A DNA stretch of 64,000 nucleotides from Chaunax sp. Z400. Lineage: Eukaryota; Chordata; Actinopteri; Lophiiformes; Chaunacidae. The DNA lies in contig CM075184.1 of NCBI GenBank assembly GCA_037577475.1, positions 11,717,594 to 11,781,593 on the forward strand, in the 5' to 3' direction. Position numbers and translations under genes: made by a program. Positions 36,625 through 47,994 of the stretch are shown piece after piece. Position 1 is the first letter of the stretch, and every line of letters starts with the position of its first letter. The notes under the pieces were generated by a model. It had not been told where the DNA came from. It searched no databases and worked only from the letters and a program-made list of their open reading frames with translations.

Positions 36625-36769
36625 AAGGTATGTCATGAAAAGTTCTTTAGTGTGCTTGGAAACTCGTACTGTGAACCAAAACTAACTTGATCAAATGTTT
36701 ACCATGTAACAAAAACCCGAACCATGGTTCGGACCTTGGCGCGGACTTTCAGGTGTGAAGGCACCCTTA

Positions 36770-39702
36770 CTTCACAATGGTAAAGTATTGATCTGTGTGA
36801 ACATCATGCATCAATGTTCATGTTAAATGTAAGAAATGGGACATTGTTTTCTTTACATGTGATGGTGTCATACATGTAAAATCAAAAATGTGCCTTTATG
36901 CGTTCCTCACATAAACGTGATAAATACACATTTGCTTTTATTTAAGCAGGTTTGTCCAAAATTGGAAGGTTGTTAATTATTATGGTGCATTTAGGTTATA
37001 CGCCTGATTGTTAATCTCTTTTAAATTCCAAATCAACCTTTCAAATTAAAAGATATCAGCAACATGGCACTGACTGTCACTTTAGATGCAACATAAAAGC
37101 GAGCTTAAAAAGAAATGATGGTCACAAATAATTCAAGAACCTTTTTAATGTGTACTTTTTCACATCACAGTGTTTTAATCTATCCTCCTTATTAGATTAT
37201 AGGGCTGTTACGGGAAAGTAGCAACCCTCTAACTTATATTCTGAGACTTATAATCAAATATCCCAAACAAGATTTTAATTGGTCAGTTGTGAAAAATGAC
37301 TTCTAGTTTGTTATATATTTTGTAAGTTGGGGATTGTATTTCTAGCTACCATTTAAAAAGAAATATCATGATCTTTATGCTTGGCAGCACGACTGGCAGC
37401 CATACACATCAGCTGGTGGTAAGGGATTGTAGGTGTTTCATTAAATCGCTGCTGAAGTACATATGTGAGAAATGCCTGCGGGGGTGAGAGAGGGTGGTTT
37501 GAAGGTGGGACGACGTGACTGACGGGGATGAGCAGATAATGACAGTTTCAGCTTTTGGTCTTTTTCAAATGATGCTTAATGTACCACAACCACACTTAAA
37601 ATCTACTCGTGGAGTGTGAAGATGAGCCCTTTGAGACATTTCAGTCAGACATCACGAGTTTGAAATGTTTATTATTACAGCAGCAGGGCATATAGACTTT
37701 GAGTTTGGCGTCTAGGCTCCGAATTCATCACTCCCCGCCGATATGTCTATATGAATATATTGGGGAGTGACGAGAAAACTTCTTGAACCCCCTAATCGGA
37801 GCATACTGGTGGATGCTGGGGTGGTGGTGGGGCTGACAGTGCAGCATCAAATGCATGTGGAGCAGCAGCAGCATTGACAGGCAGAGGGAGAGATGGGAAA
37901 TTGTTACACCTCAAATAGACGGCCATATTGGGAGGGTGTTAGATGACGTTTGAGGAGAATGAGGCATGTCATGTGACAGCAGTGCAGCTCGAGTTGTCTG
38001 TCTGAACTAGTTCGCAGGATTCGCTCCATTTTTTTTTACCATTTTCACATTTCAGGCCAATCCTTATTTTACTTATAGATTATTTGGCTATTGGCATTGA
38101 AGTGACTGGAGCTTACCCAGTTTGCAGCTGATTCTATGTGTTCATGTCATGCTATTGTATGTTAGTTATGCAACACATGAACAGTACATTTGGACAGTTG
38201 TTAACGTCTCATTCAGGGAATGTTGGAAACAATGACATGGAAGGTGACCTTTTTTTTGGTTGTTTTGTTTGTATTCAGTGCATGTCTCATTCAGTCAGTT
38301 CTGTGCCCTACATATCTTTTGTGTTGACCAGAGCATTGTTGCATTAATGATGTTTCCTGACCACTGCTTCCATTTGTTTCCTGCCTTTAATTCGCAGTGA
38401 CAGTCCGCCGTGGTGTAATGTGACTGACTGTGTTGCACATGAGCTCTCCAAACTGCACCTCTCAGCATCAGACGCAAACATAAACAAACACACAACACCT
38501 GAAGCTTGGCTTGTCATGCAGCTAACAAGTCTAATGGGCGCCGTGCGAGCCGACAAGAAAACAGCCGCGGGACCGCTGGAGTTTGGGCTCTGTCTGCCTA
38601 AATGAACAGCATCAGATGAGCAGGTGTGTGAGTTTTTACCCAAAGAAAAATGCTGACAGAGAGCTCAGTGGCAGGATTGAAATGAGCACGGTATTTTGCT
38701 ACATCCCCAGTGTGCACTGTGCTGCATGTACCGCCGATCCTGGCCTGAATATTTATAGTCCGTCGTGTGCTCATCTGTGTATGTTTGTATGCATGTGTGT
38801 GACTGGGAAAGCCAGTGTGGATCTAAGAGCCCTGCAGGGGTGTGAGGCAAGAAGCAGCAAGAGGCAGAAAATCCCTGCTGTCTTTGGATTAGTGTCAGCA
38901 AGCAGGAAGCCAGGCACCGTGCTACATGTGCACCCTCATAAAGTCAGTCCCTGCAGAATTATTCTATTTCTTTCATTTTTCTATCCAGGTTTGGAACATA
39001 ACATCCTCAATATAGCACCATCTTTTCTGATACTGTGAGTCATTTTATCAGATTGTTATTGTCTTTTTGGAAATTGCACTGCAGTCCTTACCTTAAGTGG
39101 TGGGGATACAACATGCTTTTTAAAGGTTTCAAATGACTGTTTTTAAATTTGTTAATTCTGCAAAAAAAAAGAAGAAGCAAATCCTGTGATTTTAAAGCTT
39201 CCTGAGGGCCTTGTAAATGTTTATTGGTGTGTCATGATCTTTTCATCCACTCACACTGCCATCTGAAATCCATACCAAAAGGCTGTCAAAGCGGTGTCTG
39301 TCATAATACATCAGTTTCTTGGACAGCATTAAGACTTCCTTTGTAAGAGGTGACCTGCCTGTGGAAATCTCTCTGGTATGATGACAATAATTTGGAGCAC
39401 TTGTGACACAGATGAGAAGAAGATTTAGATGAGAGCCTTACAGAAATATTTAATTGTCAGAGTGGATATTCTCAAATTAGGCAGAGCTTAAGTGCCATCT
39501 CTCATCATCATGCAATTTTAGTTTAAATATAATTAAAAGGTGAATGGTGAGTTGACAGTTTCCTACCTGTACCCAACCTAAAGGGGTTTTCTGTGGATGT
39601 GTTTTCTGGATAACAAGGCATATTTTGAAATTGAAAAACAGAGCACAAATGACACATAAACTAAAATCATGAGCATATAGTCAGGGGCCATTAACACAGA
39701 CG
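36770..39702. other. Gene-free interval
   Basis: No gene is supported. A 9-bp-stem hairpin lies at 37728-37770. The stretch 38390-38620 is GC-richer and free of simple repeats, so it could be conserved non-coding DNA; open frames there overlap on both strands. Confidence 0.45.
37728..37770. other. Hairpin TCACTCCCC / GGGGAGTGA
   Basis: Nine-base perfect inverted repeat with a 25-base loop that itself contains ATAT-GTCT-ATAT. It is GC-rich in an AT-rich setting. Could be structural RNA or chance. Confidence 0.4.
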
Positions 39703-40713
39703 ATGGCCCAATCCCATTTCTTATTTTCGCCACTACCCCTTGCCCCTTAGCCTTGCCTCGCCCCTTGAAACAGAGTCACAAGAGGTAGTGGTTGAAATAT
39801 TCCCCTGTGAAATGGGACAACCCTACAAGACTCTGATACGTCATCAGTAGTCGTAGGCGGCGTTATAACAGATGCAAACAGATGTTTTTTGGCTGGACAA
39901 TCCCATTTCAGCTGTAGTGATTTCACCTGCGTGGGCTGTGTCTTACCCTGCCAGTGTACACTGATATTAGAGCAGCGGTAACGTGCAGCAACTTTGCACA
40001 CGCAGGTGATCGCCGGTTCGACACCAGTTCTTTAATTTAAAAGACAACCTTTAACAATTACAGTGCAGATGCAAGACAGTGGTACTGTTCTTCCAATCTG
40101 TTACCAGGATGATTAAGCTGTAGTGCATACACAACTTGGATATGCTGTTCCATGTCACACTGATAAAGTTGATATAACATCCAAAAATAGACATATAAAA
40201 ACGGTCATTCTTAATTAAATGGGGACGTCCAGAGGACGTTACCGATGTCCGGAAATCACAGTTTTGACATGATCTAGACAATGGTTAACTTTAACTATTT
40301 GGCCAGAGACAGCAGAAACACACACAACTAGTGATTTTGTTATAAAGAAAATGTCGATAATACATATTTGAAATGGCAGTAAACTAATATGACCCGACGG
40401 TCATCATCATTTTTTTAATCTCTAATTTATACAAAGAAAATACATTTGTGGGTTTTTTTATGGTTGCCTCTGAAACATTTGCCAAAATCTTGCCAATGAT
40501 TCACAAGGAATTCTGGCTGATATGTCCTCCTACTCCTCTGTTTGAAGTGTGCCTCTGAAAACCCTCCGTTTGGAGGGCCATATAGCCCTAGCACTTCTTC
40601 CTTCCCCTCTGTGTCAACAAGAATCAGGCCGCCCCTACCCCTATGCATGACCGCGCAAAACGGAGGGGTAGCGCTAAATGGTAGGGGTAAGGGGTGAATT
40701 GGGATTGGGCCTA
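39703..40713. mobile_element. Non-autonomous TIR element, hAT-like, ~1 kb
   Basis: The left end, TGGCCCAATCCCATTTC, and the right end, whose complement is TAGGCCCAATCCCAATTC, form inverted repeats followed by CCCTTGCCCC/CCCCTTACCCC subterminal blocks on both sides. Next to the ends, TAACACAGA (left) and TAACACTGA (right) look like a decayed 8-9 bp target duplication, which points to hAT. There is no transposase inside. The left duplication is set three bases off, so exact boundaries are uncertain. Confidence 0.6.
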
Positions 40714-42320
40714 TAACACTGATGTTGCACAAGAATGTCTTAAAGGAAAATCAATTTTCTCTCTTTTTCTTTTTAAAATGAATTTACAACCTGAGAACTG
40801 TTTTCATAAGCCACCATTCTTCATGTCTATGTTGGTAGTGTCTCAGATGTCAGCATATAAATTACTGTTATAGCCATCGGTTGACAAGGTAAACTAATTA
40901 CCATGTTTCCACAAGACATACATTTCAAAGACTGCTAGAAAAAACAGACACCTCAGAGGCTTCAGGAGGCTGCAGCTGATGTGCACTAACAGTGACGAAT
41001 AATGAGAAGCTGGTATGTCTAATTTCCCAACTTGAATCGGCAGCAGGAGTTCTCACCTTTTTGACCTCATGAGGAGTTTGTTGTGGTCTGAGGAACAGAC
41101 GTTATTGCTCTGTCCATGTGGCAAACTGTTTTGTGACACGTTTCTGCAGGGACCAGATTAAACTTTGTCCAAGTTCTGTTGATTAAATATCAATCATTGT
41201 GAAAGGACGTGCACAGGCACCAATACTTTGTATATCACAAACCTGTCACTAAGATGATCAAAAATCTCAACTTCCTTTATTATCAGTGTTGCATCAGTGA
41301 AATACTTCAAAGATGCATAGCGGTGGATATTTAGCCTCTAAGGTGCATTGCAGTGCATATTTGTATTGTAATATATTGCGATATGCCACCTGTTTGGACA
41401 ATGCAGGCACAGAAAATTGAGGAATTTTTTTATCAACAGTAGCAACCTGAAGGAACTTCTTTAAACCAAACTGCTGCCACACTTGACTTTGCCCGTGCAT
41501 TTGGCACAACGGTCCTGCTTCTCCATTTTGATGCATGAGTACATGACTTCTTCTGAGTGTTTAACAAAGTTTTCTGACTGTACCGGTAATTCTGATATTA
41601 GTTTATCACACATGTACCATTTTCAGCAGTAATATCTTCATCATTTCCATCAAATCGGTCCAGTCCACAGACACTGAATGTGGTCTTACAGATATTTAAT
41701 CCCCTCTCTGTGCCCTCCGGTGTATCTCTGCAGTCGCACGTCTTCTCTTGTCCTGTTGGGTATTCACTGTAAAGGAGCAAATAAATAATCTGGTAATGTT
41801 GTGTGACTATCATCAGCAGACAGCAGCATTTCAACAACAACAACATTTCAAGGCCTTATCTCAGCCCACACCTATCAAAAAACCAATAACTGTTTCAATT
41901 TAGGAACATAATGGTACATAGCAGTTGTCACTTACTTTAAGGACCGCTTATGCTCAGTGAGTAACTCAAGCTAACATTTATCAGGCTGCATTACCATTTT
42001 CTTTATCTCCAGTCCTTCAGTTTGACATGGTTTATGAAATACATGATAGCTATTTTTTATGATGATCATGGAAATATGTTTATTAAAGATTAGAATTTGC
42101 TGTACAAAGACTTCCAACTTGTAGCGCTGCATTGATCCCATCTACACATGTCACAGTTTTTCGGTTGCTGTTTTTCATTAATATAGCTTGGTATCAATGT
42201 AGGAAGATGATTTTAATATTGGGATGCACAACATATATCGGCTGTCGGCCATAAATGAAACTATAGTACATAAGTAGGGACGAAACTGCTTTCATTGACT
42301 TAACCAGCATAGCATCCTCA
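40714..42320. other. Gene-free interval
   Basis: No supported gene or repeat. Open frames below 83 codons on the minus strand lack domain features. Confidence 0.5.
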
Positions 42321-42400
42321 CATGCTGATACAGTAGGTGGCAGTATGCACCGTTCAACCTTGTTTGTGATCCACCACAAAACAAGTAGAAGAAGAAATGG
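42321..42400 (+). repeat. Fragment of DNA-transposon-like repeat
   Basis: GTAGGTGGCAGTATGCACCG, then a CCACAAAACAAGTAGAAGAA phrase, is familiar from fish DNA-transposon interiors. No ends are visible, so class is unassigned. Confidence 0.35.
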
Positions 42401-42847
42401 GTCGAGCCATGTGGTGTTGACTAAAGGCCTGAATATACTCCTCAACGGACTTGAACATGGACGCTTCAGACACATAGTAGTTCTGTCTCTACTACTTCTT
42501 TGAGTTTTCTTCCCACATGAGTGCAGACATATGGAGGTATGTGATTGTTGGAGATATGTGGAAGTCTGCACAAAGCCTATACTTATGCCCTCTGCTTCTG
42601 AAATTTATGTCAAGCAGACACGAAAAGTGTAACTTCGGTTTAAGAGGAAGAAAAACTAGGTAGGGCCATACAATGTAGACTAGAGAAAACAACACAATTA
42701 CAAGGGATCAGAGAGACACAAGAATGTCTCTATGGAATATAAATCATCCATCTATGCTCACAAGATTTTAGCCTTTCTTAATCTCAGGTGTGCATCAACT
42801 ACAGGTTATGGCTATACTGCCACTTACTGCCCTGGCATGCATACTAC

Positions 42848-42988
42848 AGCGTTTTCAGTCGTGTTTGCGTTGTCGTGTGAACAGGGATCGTCTTGGAAAC
42901 GTTGTTGTGTGAATGCAGAAGTTTTTCAAAACTCACAGGAAAAACTTCTCAGTTTTCAGGAAAAACGTTGTCGTGTAAACGGGGCCAT
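42848..42988 (+). mobile_element. Solo end of hAT-like element
   Basis: Blocks CGTTTTCAGTCGTGTTTGCG, GTTGTCGTGTGAACAGGG and CGTTGTCGTGTAAACGGGGC recur in direct order. The last resembles the terminus of hAT-like elements whose complement begins GGCCCCGTTTACACGAC. The opposite terminus is not seen nearby. Confidence 0.4.
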
Positions 42989-45710
42989 AATCCCATCCTG
43001 CTGAACTCTGATTGGCTTGGTACTTCTCTGACAGCCCAGAACAGCTGTTAAGGGCCACAATAACAGACCTATATATGAATTGCTGAACAAATCCAAGATG
43101 CAGGCAGTGATTAGGAGGCCTGGACGAGGCTTCACTCAAACGGCGTGGTGGAGGAGACCGTATGTGGGGGTGAGTTAGTTTGATGGTGTCTTAATTGAAA
43201 TCTGAAGCAAAGCGTAAACAGTAAAGAGTTTCAGAAATCAGATGAAATAATTGTTGAGTCATTTGAATTTATCTACCCCATCAACCCCCTGCAGTTATAT
43301 TAATATCATTTTGTGATTTGGGGCTTTAATCTTCCTCCACATAATATCATATCTGCGGGTTCTGTCTCTTCCAGTCTCAACTGGCTGATTTCTGACAATA
43401 ACATAATGATTTTAAATCCAGTGCCATGGAATGAAACATCTCCTGGGCTTTTAAATTAAAAGCTTCTGGGTAGCAGGTTGTTGTGTAGCCTTAAGGAGGC
43501 AGTCGCTTAAGTGACAAGGTGGGGGATTAATGGACATCTGCATGTGACACTGAAAACAATCCTGCTTCCTGTTGGGCCACAGAAGTAAAAACATCCAGGT
43601 GTGCATGAGGAGCCTAATATTTGAAGTGGTTTTTTTTTCTGTCTTATCTAATATCTTAATAAGTGTTCTATTGTTGTCTGTTATCTATTGTTCCTCATAT
43701 TTTCCTCTAGTTATTCAGAACAAAACTACAACCTCTGAGGAGATCTTTGTAGATATAAATTCTTTTTCACTTGCAGCCTTGAGAAACTGTCCCCGGGACT
43801 GGAGTGGACTTCTCATCGCACAATATCATTGTCTTTTCCGAGAGACCTACAAGCAGGGCACCCATCCAAATTGAACCTGCAGAGACTTGAAAATTAAAAT
43901 CTTTCCTCTTACTCAGGGTATAGAAACTTTCTAAGTCGATGTCAAAAAAGAGATTTAGTGTGGCAAATGTCAAACGAGGGCCTGTAAATAATCTAGAATA
44001 AGTTGTGTAATAAAGAAAGCACTGATTAATAATAAGTGAATGTGCACAGCTGTTGTCTCACTTCCAAGTTCCTGTGGCTGTTTACATGGGATTTTGGGAA
44101 TAATGTCATGGTATGTTTTAAATCAATCTCTTGAGTGGATGGGGTCAAATATTCAGCTTGTTTGAACAACACATTGAGATTTATGAGATTTGCACATCAG
44201 CTCCACTGGGAGCCTGTGTGAACTACAGTCCTCCATAACAAGGCCTCGACGGTGAGACTATTTCTCTTGCATTTGCCCCTAAAAACAAATTTGTGCAAAT
44301 GGCAAAAAATAATGTATCATTACAGTGTGAGAGTGAAAATCAACAACCTACTGTTAATCTCTGATAATCATTAAATAATTCCCACATTCGGCTGTACAGT
44401 TTTCTGTGATGGCAAGTGAGAGAAAGCTTTAAGTTAAGGTTTGTTAAGAGCAGCGTACCAGTGGCTCCTTATTAAACCAGTGCATGATGTGTGTGTGGTT
44501 CAGTGAGTCAGAGAAAGTGAGCAGCAAAAACGTGACTCAAATTGTTAATTTGAAAGTAAATGTAAAGTAAATTTACAGTGTGTCACGTAATTAATACTGC
44601 AGCCTGTTACGACCAAGAACAGTTATCCCTGTTGTCCCCGAGGTAGAACTCGACTTTGGCCCTGGATGAAAACAAACATACCTCGTTTCCTCCTGTTTCC
44701 TCCTGTTTCCTCCTCCTCCTGGTACGATCTGGAACCTGTAAAGGAAAGGTTATGTCTGCCGTGTAGACATCGCTAAAAAAGAAGCGCATCTTTATTTTTA
44801 GAAGAAAAAAAAAGATTTGAATCAACAGAGTGCATCTTGCTCACAGCCACCCCTCAGTTGTGTTTGTTCAGACATGAGACTGTGTGTGAGGAACAAGTAA
44901 CCTATTTTTATTTTGTGTGCATAGACTCACTTTTATCGCAGTGAGTCAAATATTATCTAACTAAACATGACTATTTTCTACCTGCAGGTCTACATGTAAA
45001 ATTTACTGACTGAAGACATTCAAATTCTAACAATTTCAATATGTTTAGTATTTAACTGGTCATTAATAATTGTATAACTTCAAATACACACAGCCATGTG
45101 CAGTATATGTATGTGTATGTAATCTCTGTGCTACTTAAACATTTTTTGACTATGCTCCTAGATTTTTTGTGTGTAGTGTGTTTTCATTCATTCTCCTTGT
45201 ACTCCCCTGCTCCCTGCCCATAAAACTCTGTGTATCTTTTCAGTAATAAAATTCCTGCTGTAGATCACTGTGCAGTTAGCCATAATGGTCATTTCAGGTG
45301 ACTTCTTTCTGTTTCCTTGTCTTTAATATAAGGGCTTATTCATTTACAAACCTTGTTTTTTTTTTAAAAAAGCTGTAGAAGGCTCCTGCAGCTCGAGTCT
45401 ATATATGCTGTCTTGTGCGAGTCTTCATTTCCGTTAGCCACATTTGCATCCAGAACAATCATTCCTAAAATTTCTGGGGATGTCAGGCCTTGCTCTTTTT
45501 CTGTTCATCATTTTCGGTAAACCCACAGTACAAATGACTCACTCAAATATTATAGCCTCCCATTAGAAAGAAATTAAAGCCTAATTAGTTACCATGATGT
45601 CTGCTCATAAAATCACAGGAAGGTCTGCTTTATTGTCTTTATACAATGTGCTGCACCGTGAGAATGGCTTTGAACCTCAGATCACAGCGTGGGTCACGGT
45701 CACCTGTTCT
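42989..45710. other. Gene-free interval
   Basis: No gene is supported. Small tandem CTGTTTCCTC units occur at 44690-44715. The open frame at 43572-43874 has a hydrophobic stretch but no family signature. Confidence 0.45.
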
Positions 45711-45749
45711 CTAGGTACTGTTTCACCTGCAAAGTGAAACAGTACCTAG
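45711..45749. repeat. Perfect hairpin, 16-bp stem
   Basis: CTAGGTACTGTTTCAC (45711-45726) is followed by the 7-base loop CTGCAAA and its exact complement (45734-45749). The right arm ends in TAG of TAGCACTGTC, the first readable part of the adjacent SINE-like repeat, so the hairpin replaces that repeat's usual head. Confidence 0.9.
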
Positions 45750-45884
45750 CACTGTCACCTCACAGTGTGAAGGTTCTGGGTTCGGATCCGAGGGCCTTTA
45801 TGTGTGGAGTTGTCATGTTCTTCCGATGTCTGGGTTGGTTCCCTCCAGGGCCTTTGGCTTCCTCCCACAGTCCAAAAACATGTA

Positions 45885-46439
45885 ATATGTAATATGTACA
45901 AAAATATTCGGACGCACCTCTTAATATGGAGGAGGGATAATGGTATGAGGTTGTTTTTCAGGGGTTGGGTTTGGTCCCTTCATTCCAGTGAAGGGAAATC
46001 TTAATGTTTCAGCAGGCCAAGACATTTTGGACAATTGTAAGCTTCCAACTTTGTGGGCCCTTTTCTGTTCCAGCATGACTGTGCCCCAGTGAACAAAGCA
46101 AGGTCCATAAAGACATGGTTTGGTGAGATTGGTGCGGAAGAACTTGACTGGCCTGCACAGAGCCCTGACTTCAACCTCATCAAAAGCCTTAGGGATGATT
46201 GCGAGCCAGGCTTTCTCGCCCAACATCAGTGCCTGACCTCGCAAAAGCTCTTCTGGATGAATGGTCAAAAATTCCCACAGACACTCCAAAAACTTGTAGA
46301 AAGCCTTCCCAGAAGAGTGGAAGCTGTTATAACTGCAAGGGGGGGTCCAACTCCATATTAATGCCTATGAATTTAGAATGGGATGTCATAAAAGTTTCTG
46401 TAGGTGTAAGGGCCAGGTGTCCAAATACTTAATATTGTG
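45885..46439 (+). mobile_element. Internally deleted Tc1-like element
   Basis: Flanked by TA dinucleotides (45883-45884 and 46440-46441), the target duplication of Tc1/mariner. The left end reads ACAAAAATATTCGGACGCAC; the right end contains GTGTCCAAATACTTAATATT, the complementary terminus. At 555 bp it is far shorter than a full Tc1 element. The left terminus is joined almost directly to the middle of the transposase, so the DNA-binding half is gone. It sits within an L2/SINE-like copy. Confidence 0.8.
45928..46361 (+). pseudogene. Tc1 transposase C-terminal fragment
   Basis: The translation starts at GGGIMV-stop-GCFSGVGF; the usual Trp codon is TGA at 45946-45948. It continues to FQHDCAPVNKARSIKTWF (second catalytic Asp) and ELDWPAQSPDFNLIKSL. 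The family has SPDLNPIEHL here, so the catalytic Glu is Lys (codon 46182-46184). The next segment, RARLSRPTSVPDLAKALLDE, lies in another frame from about 46190. The original frame returns near 46285 for LVESLPRRVEAVITARGG, ending PTPY. It lacks the helix-turn-helix region and the first Asp and cannot be active. Confidence 0.85.
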
Positions 46440-46600
46440 TAGGTGAATTGGTTGGTGTGAATGGTTGTTTGTCTCTCTATGTGTTGGCCCTGTGATGAAC
46501 TGGTGACCCGTCCAGGGAGTATTCTGTCTCTCACCAGATGTCAGCTGGGATAGGCTCCAGCTCCCCCTGACCCTGACAGTGGTTATAGAGAATGGATGGA

Positions 46601-47530
46601 CTTGTATTTTGGTGTTGGAGTATGTAATTCTAGTATGGCCCTGTTTCCCTCCAGCTGTAGGTTGCCTACTTTAACCTACACACAGGAGCTGCCTTTACTC
46701 AAACACCTGAGAGTGCAGAGCACCACTTTGCTCCACTGTAAGAGCATTCTTGATTTTCTTTTCTCAGAGTGATGATGACATTTTATCTTCAGAGTTAAGT
46801 AACAGTGATGAGGTAACGTAAAGGTTAAGCCTGAGTTTTCTGTGATAAAACTCTGGTTTATCATTAGCCGGGGCACATCGCCGTGGCAACTCATGCTGCA
46901 CACCTAACCAGCTTCGGTTTCAGGTTATCTTTGAGATCAAAACAAGCACCGTCTCCTGACCAATCAGTTCTCTGGAAAATAGCATAATCATTCCCAGGAG
47001 ATCCCAGAGCTCAGTGTGCAGATCATAAGAGGTGAATTCCTGTGTAGCACGACTCCTCGTGTCTTCTCAGGTTTTTCTTAATGGGTGGAAGTCTGAGCAA
47101 TTTTCTTGTGCTTTTGTACAGCAACATCATGGTACAGCAGGGACTGATTGAAGCACTTTAATTCTATTAAAGATATGAAAATACCACTCTGAATTGTATT
47201 TTTATATTTATGTTTTATTCACTCCCGCTTGACACCACTGGAGTTACAAATGAAATAATAATAAGGAGTAAACTGTAAAACACATTAGTTAAAGGCACAC
47301 ACACAAATAGAACTACAGTCAGATCTACTCATGCCCTAATGATGGGACAGTTGAATAATAAGTCTATTAATTTATGCGGTCACATTTTCTTTTTCAAGCA
47401 GCTGTCCTCATTTTAGCAGCTGCAACTGTGTTGCTTTTAGCCTGAATAATGTGTTTGTCTAACATTGTAGTTTATACAAAATGCTACTTTGCTGTAGACC
47501 TTTCCATGTTTTCAAATGTGCCCGTGGCCA
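46601..47530. other. Gene-free interval
   Basis: No gene, RNA or clear repeat is supported; AT-rich with short open frames only. Confidence 0.5.
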
Positions 47531-47858
47531 TTAGCGGTGCAACGGATCACAAAACTCGCAGTTCGAATCGGATCACGGGTTTTGAGTCAAGGATCGGATC
47601 AATTGCCAGATCAGCACAAAAAAAAAAAAAAATTACAACTTAGACAATTATAACTTAGCTTTCCATTTATTAATTAAAGAATACATAAAACAAGGAACTT
47701 TCGCCCATGGTCTTAAAGGAAACAACATTAAGATGCCCAATCTTTAATTAAAATCTTAAAATAACAGATTCAGTGCTCAAATGTTAAACTAAAGTGCAAT
47801 ATGGGGCATGATGATGCCTTCTTTCTTTGAACAACTGTGAATGAAAAAATAAATATAA
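47531..47858 (+). mobile_element. hAT-like element fragment
   Basis: Begins GGTGCAACGGATCACAAAAC and TTCGAATCGGATCACGGGTT, then an A-run, then CTTTCGCCCATGGTCTTAAA and AGTGCAATATGGGGCATGAT, in an order I recognise from non-autonomous hAT-like fish elements. It stops abruptly at the SINE-like module at 47861. No transposase and no second terminus. Confidence 0.5.
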
Positions 47859-47860
47859 GG

Positions 47861-47964
47861 CCGTAAGAGCTGCCCACTGCTCCTCAAGGGTGGGTCAAAT
47901 GCAGAGGACAAATTTCGCTACATTGTACTGTGTATAATTGTATGTGAGCAATAAAGCTGATTCT
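47861..47964 (+). repeat. SINE-like 3' module, copy 3
   Basis: GCTGCCCACTGCTCCTCAAG, GGTGGGTCAAATGCAGAGGA and the tail AATAAAGCTGATTCT match 12985-13152 and 28431-28550. The tail runs straight into a single copy of the 33-bp minisatellite unit. Confidence 0.65.
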
Positions 47965-47994
47965 AGATATTTAGGTCTACATTTGCTACAACAT
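47962..47994 (+). repeat. Orphan unit of the 49.25-kb minisatellite
   Basis: TCTAGATATTTAGGTCTACA then TTTGCTACAACAT is one nearly perfect unit of the array at 49252-49870 (one A missing after TCTAGA). It lies 1.26 kb before the array and abuts the SINE-like tail. Confidence 0.85.

Larger units (their letters stand above)
35960..36766 (+). mobile_element. PIF/Harbinger-like element, 807 bp
   Basis: It is flanked by direct TTA on both sides (35957-35959 and 36767-36769), the three-base target duplication of PIF/Harbinger. Termini are inverted: GAGATCTTTCACACCT on the left and the complement of GGGTGCCTTCACACCT on the right (12 of 16 match). Subterminal regions carry repeated GGTCCGGA/GTTCGG-type words in both orientations. 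The interior contains a SANT-like coding scrap (36460-36620) and is interrupted by an L2/SINE tail (36372-36466). No DDE nuclease is present, so it is non-autonomous. Confidence 0.65.
45747..46600 (+). repeat. L2/SINE-like repeat, split by a Tc1 element
   Basis: The left part (45747-45884) carries TAGCACTGTCACCTCACAG, GGTTCTGGGTTCGGATCCG and CCTCCCACAGTCCAAAAACA. The right part (46440-46600) resumes with TAGGTGAATTGGTTGG, GGCCCTGTGATGAACTGGTG and GTCAGCTGGGATAGGCTCCA, ending GAATGGATGGA. Removing the insert restores the continuous order seen in the intact copy at 60402-60754. The head (GGCGGCATGGTGG) is missing, replaced by the hairpin at 45711. Confidence 0.8.

Noticed and set aside
45760..45800. 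tRNA-like B box (GGTTCGGATCC) suggesting a tRNA gene
   Set aside because: No cloverleaf can be built around it. It belongs to the interspersed repeat whose other copy is at 60402.
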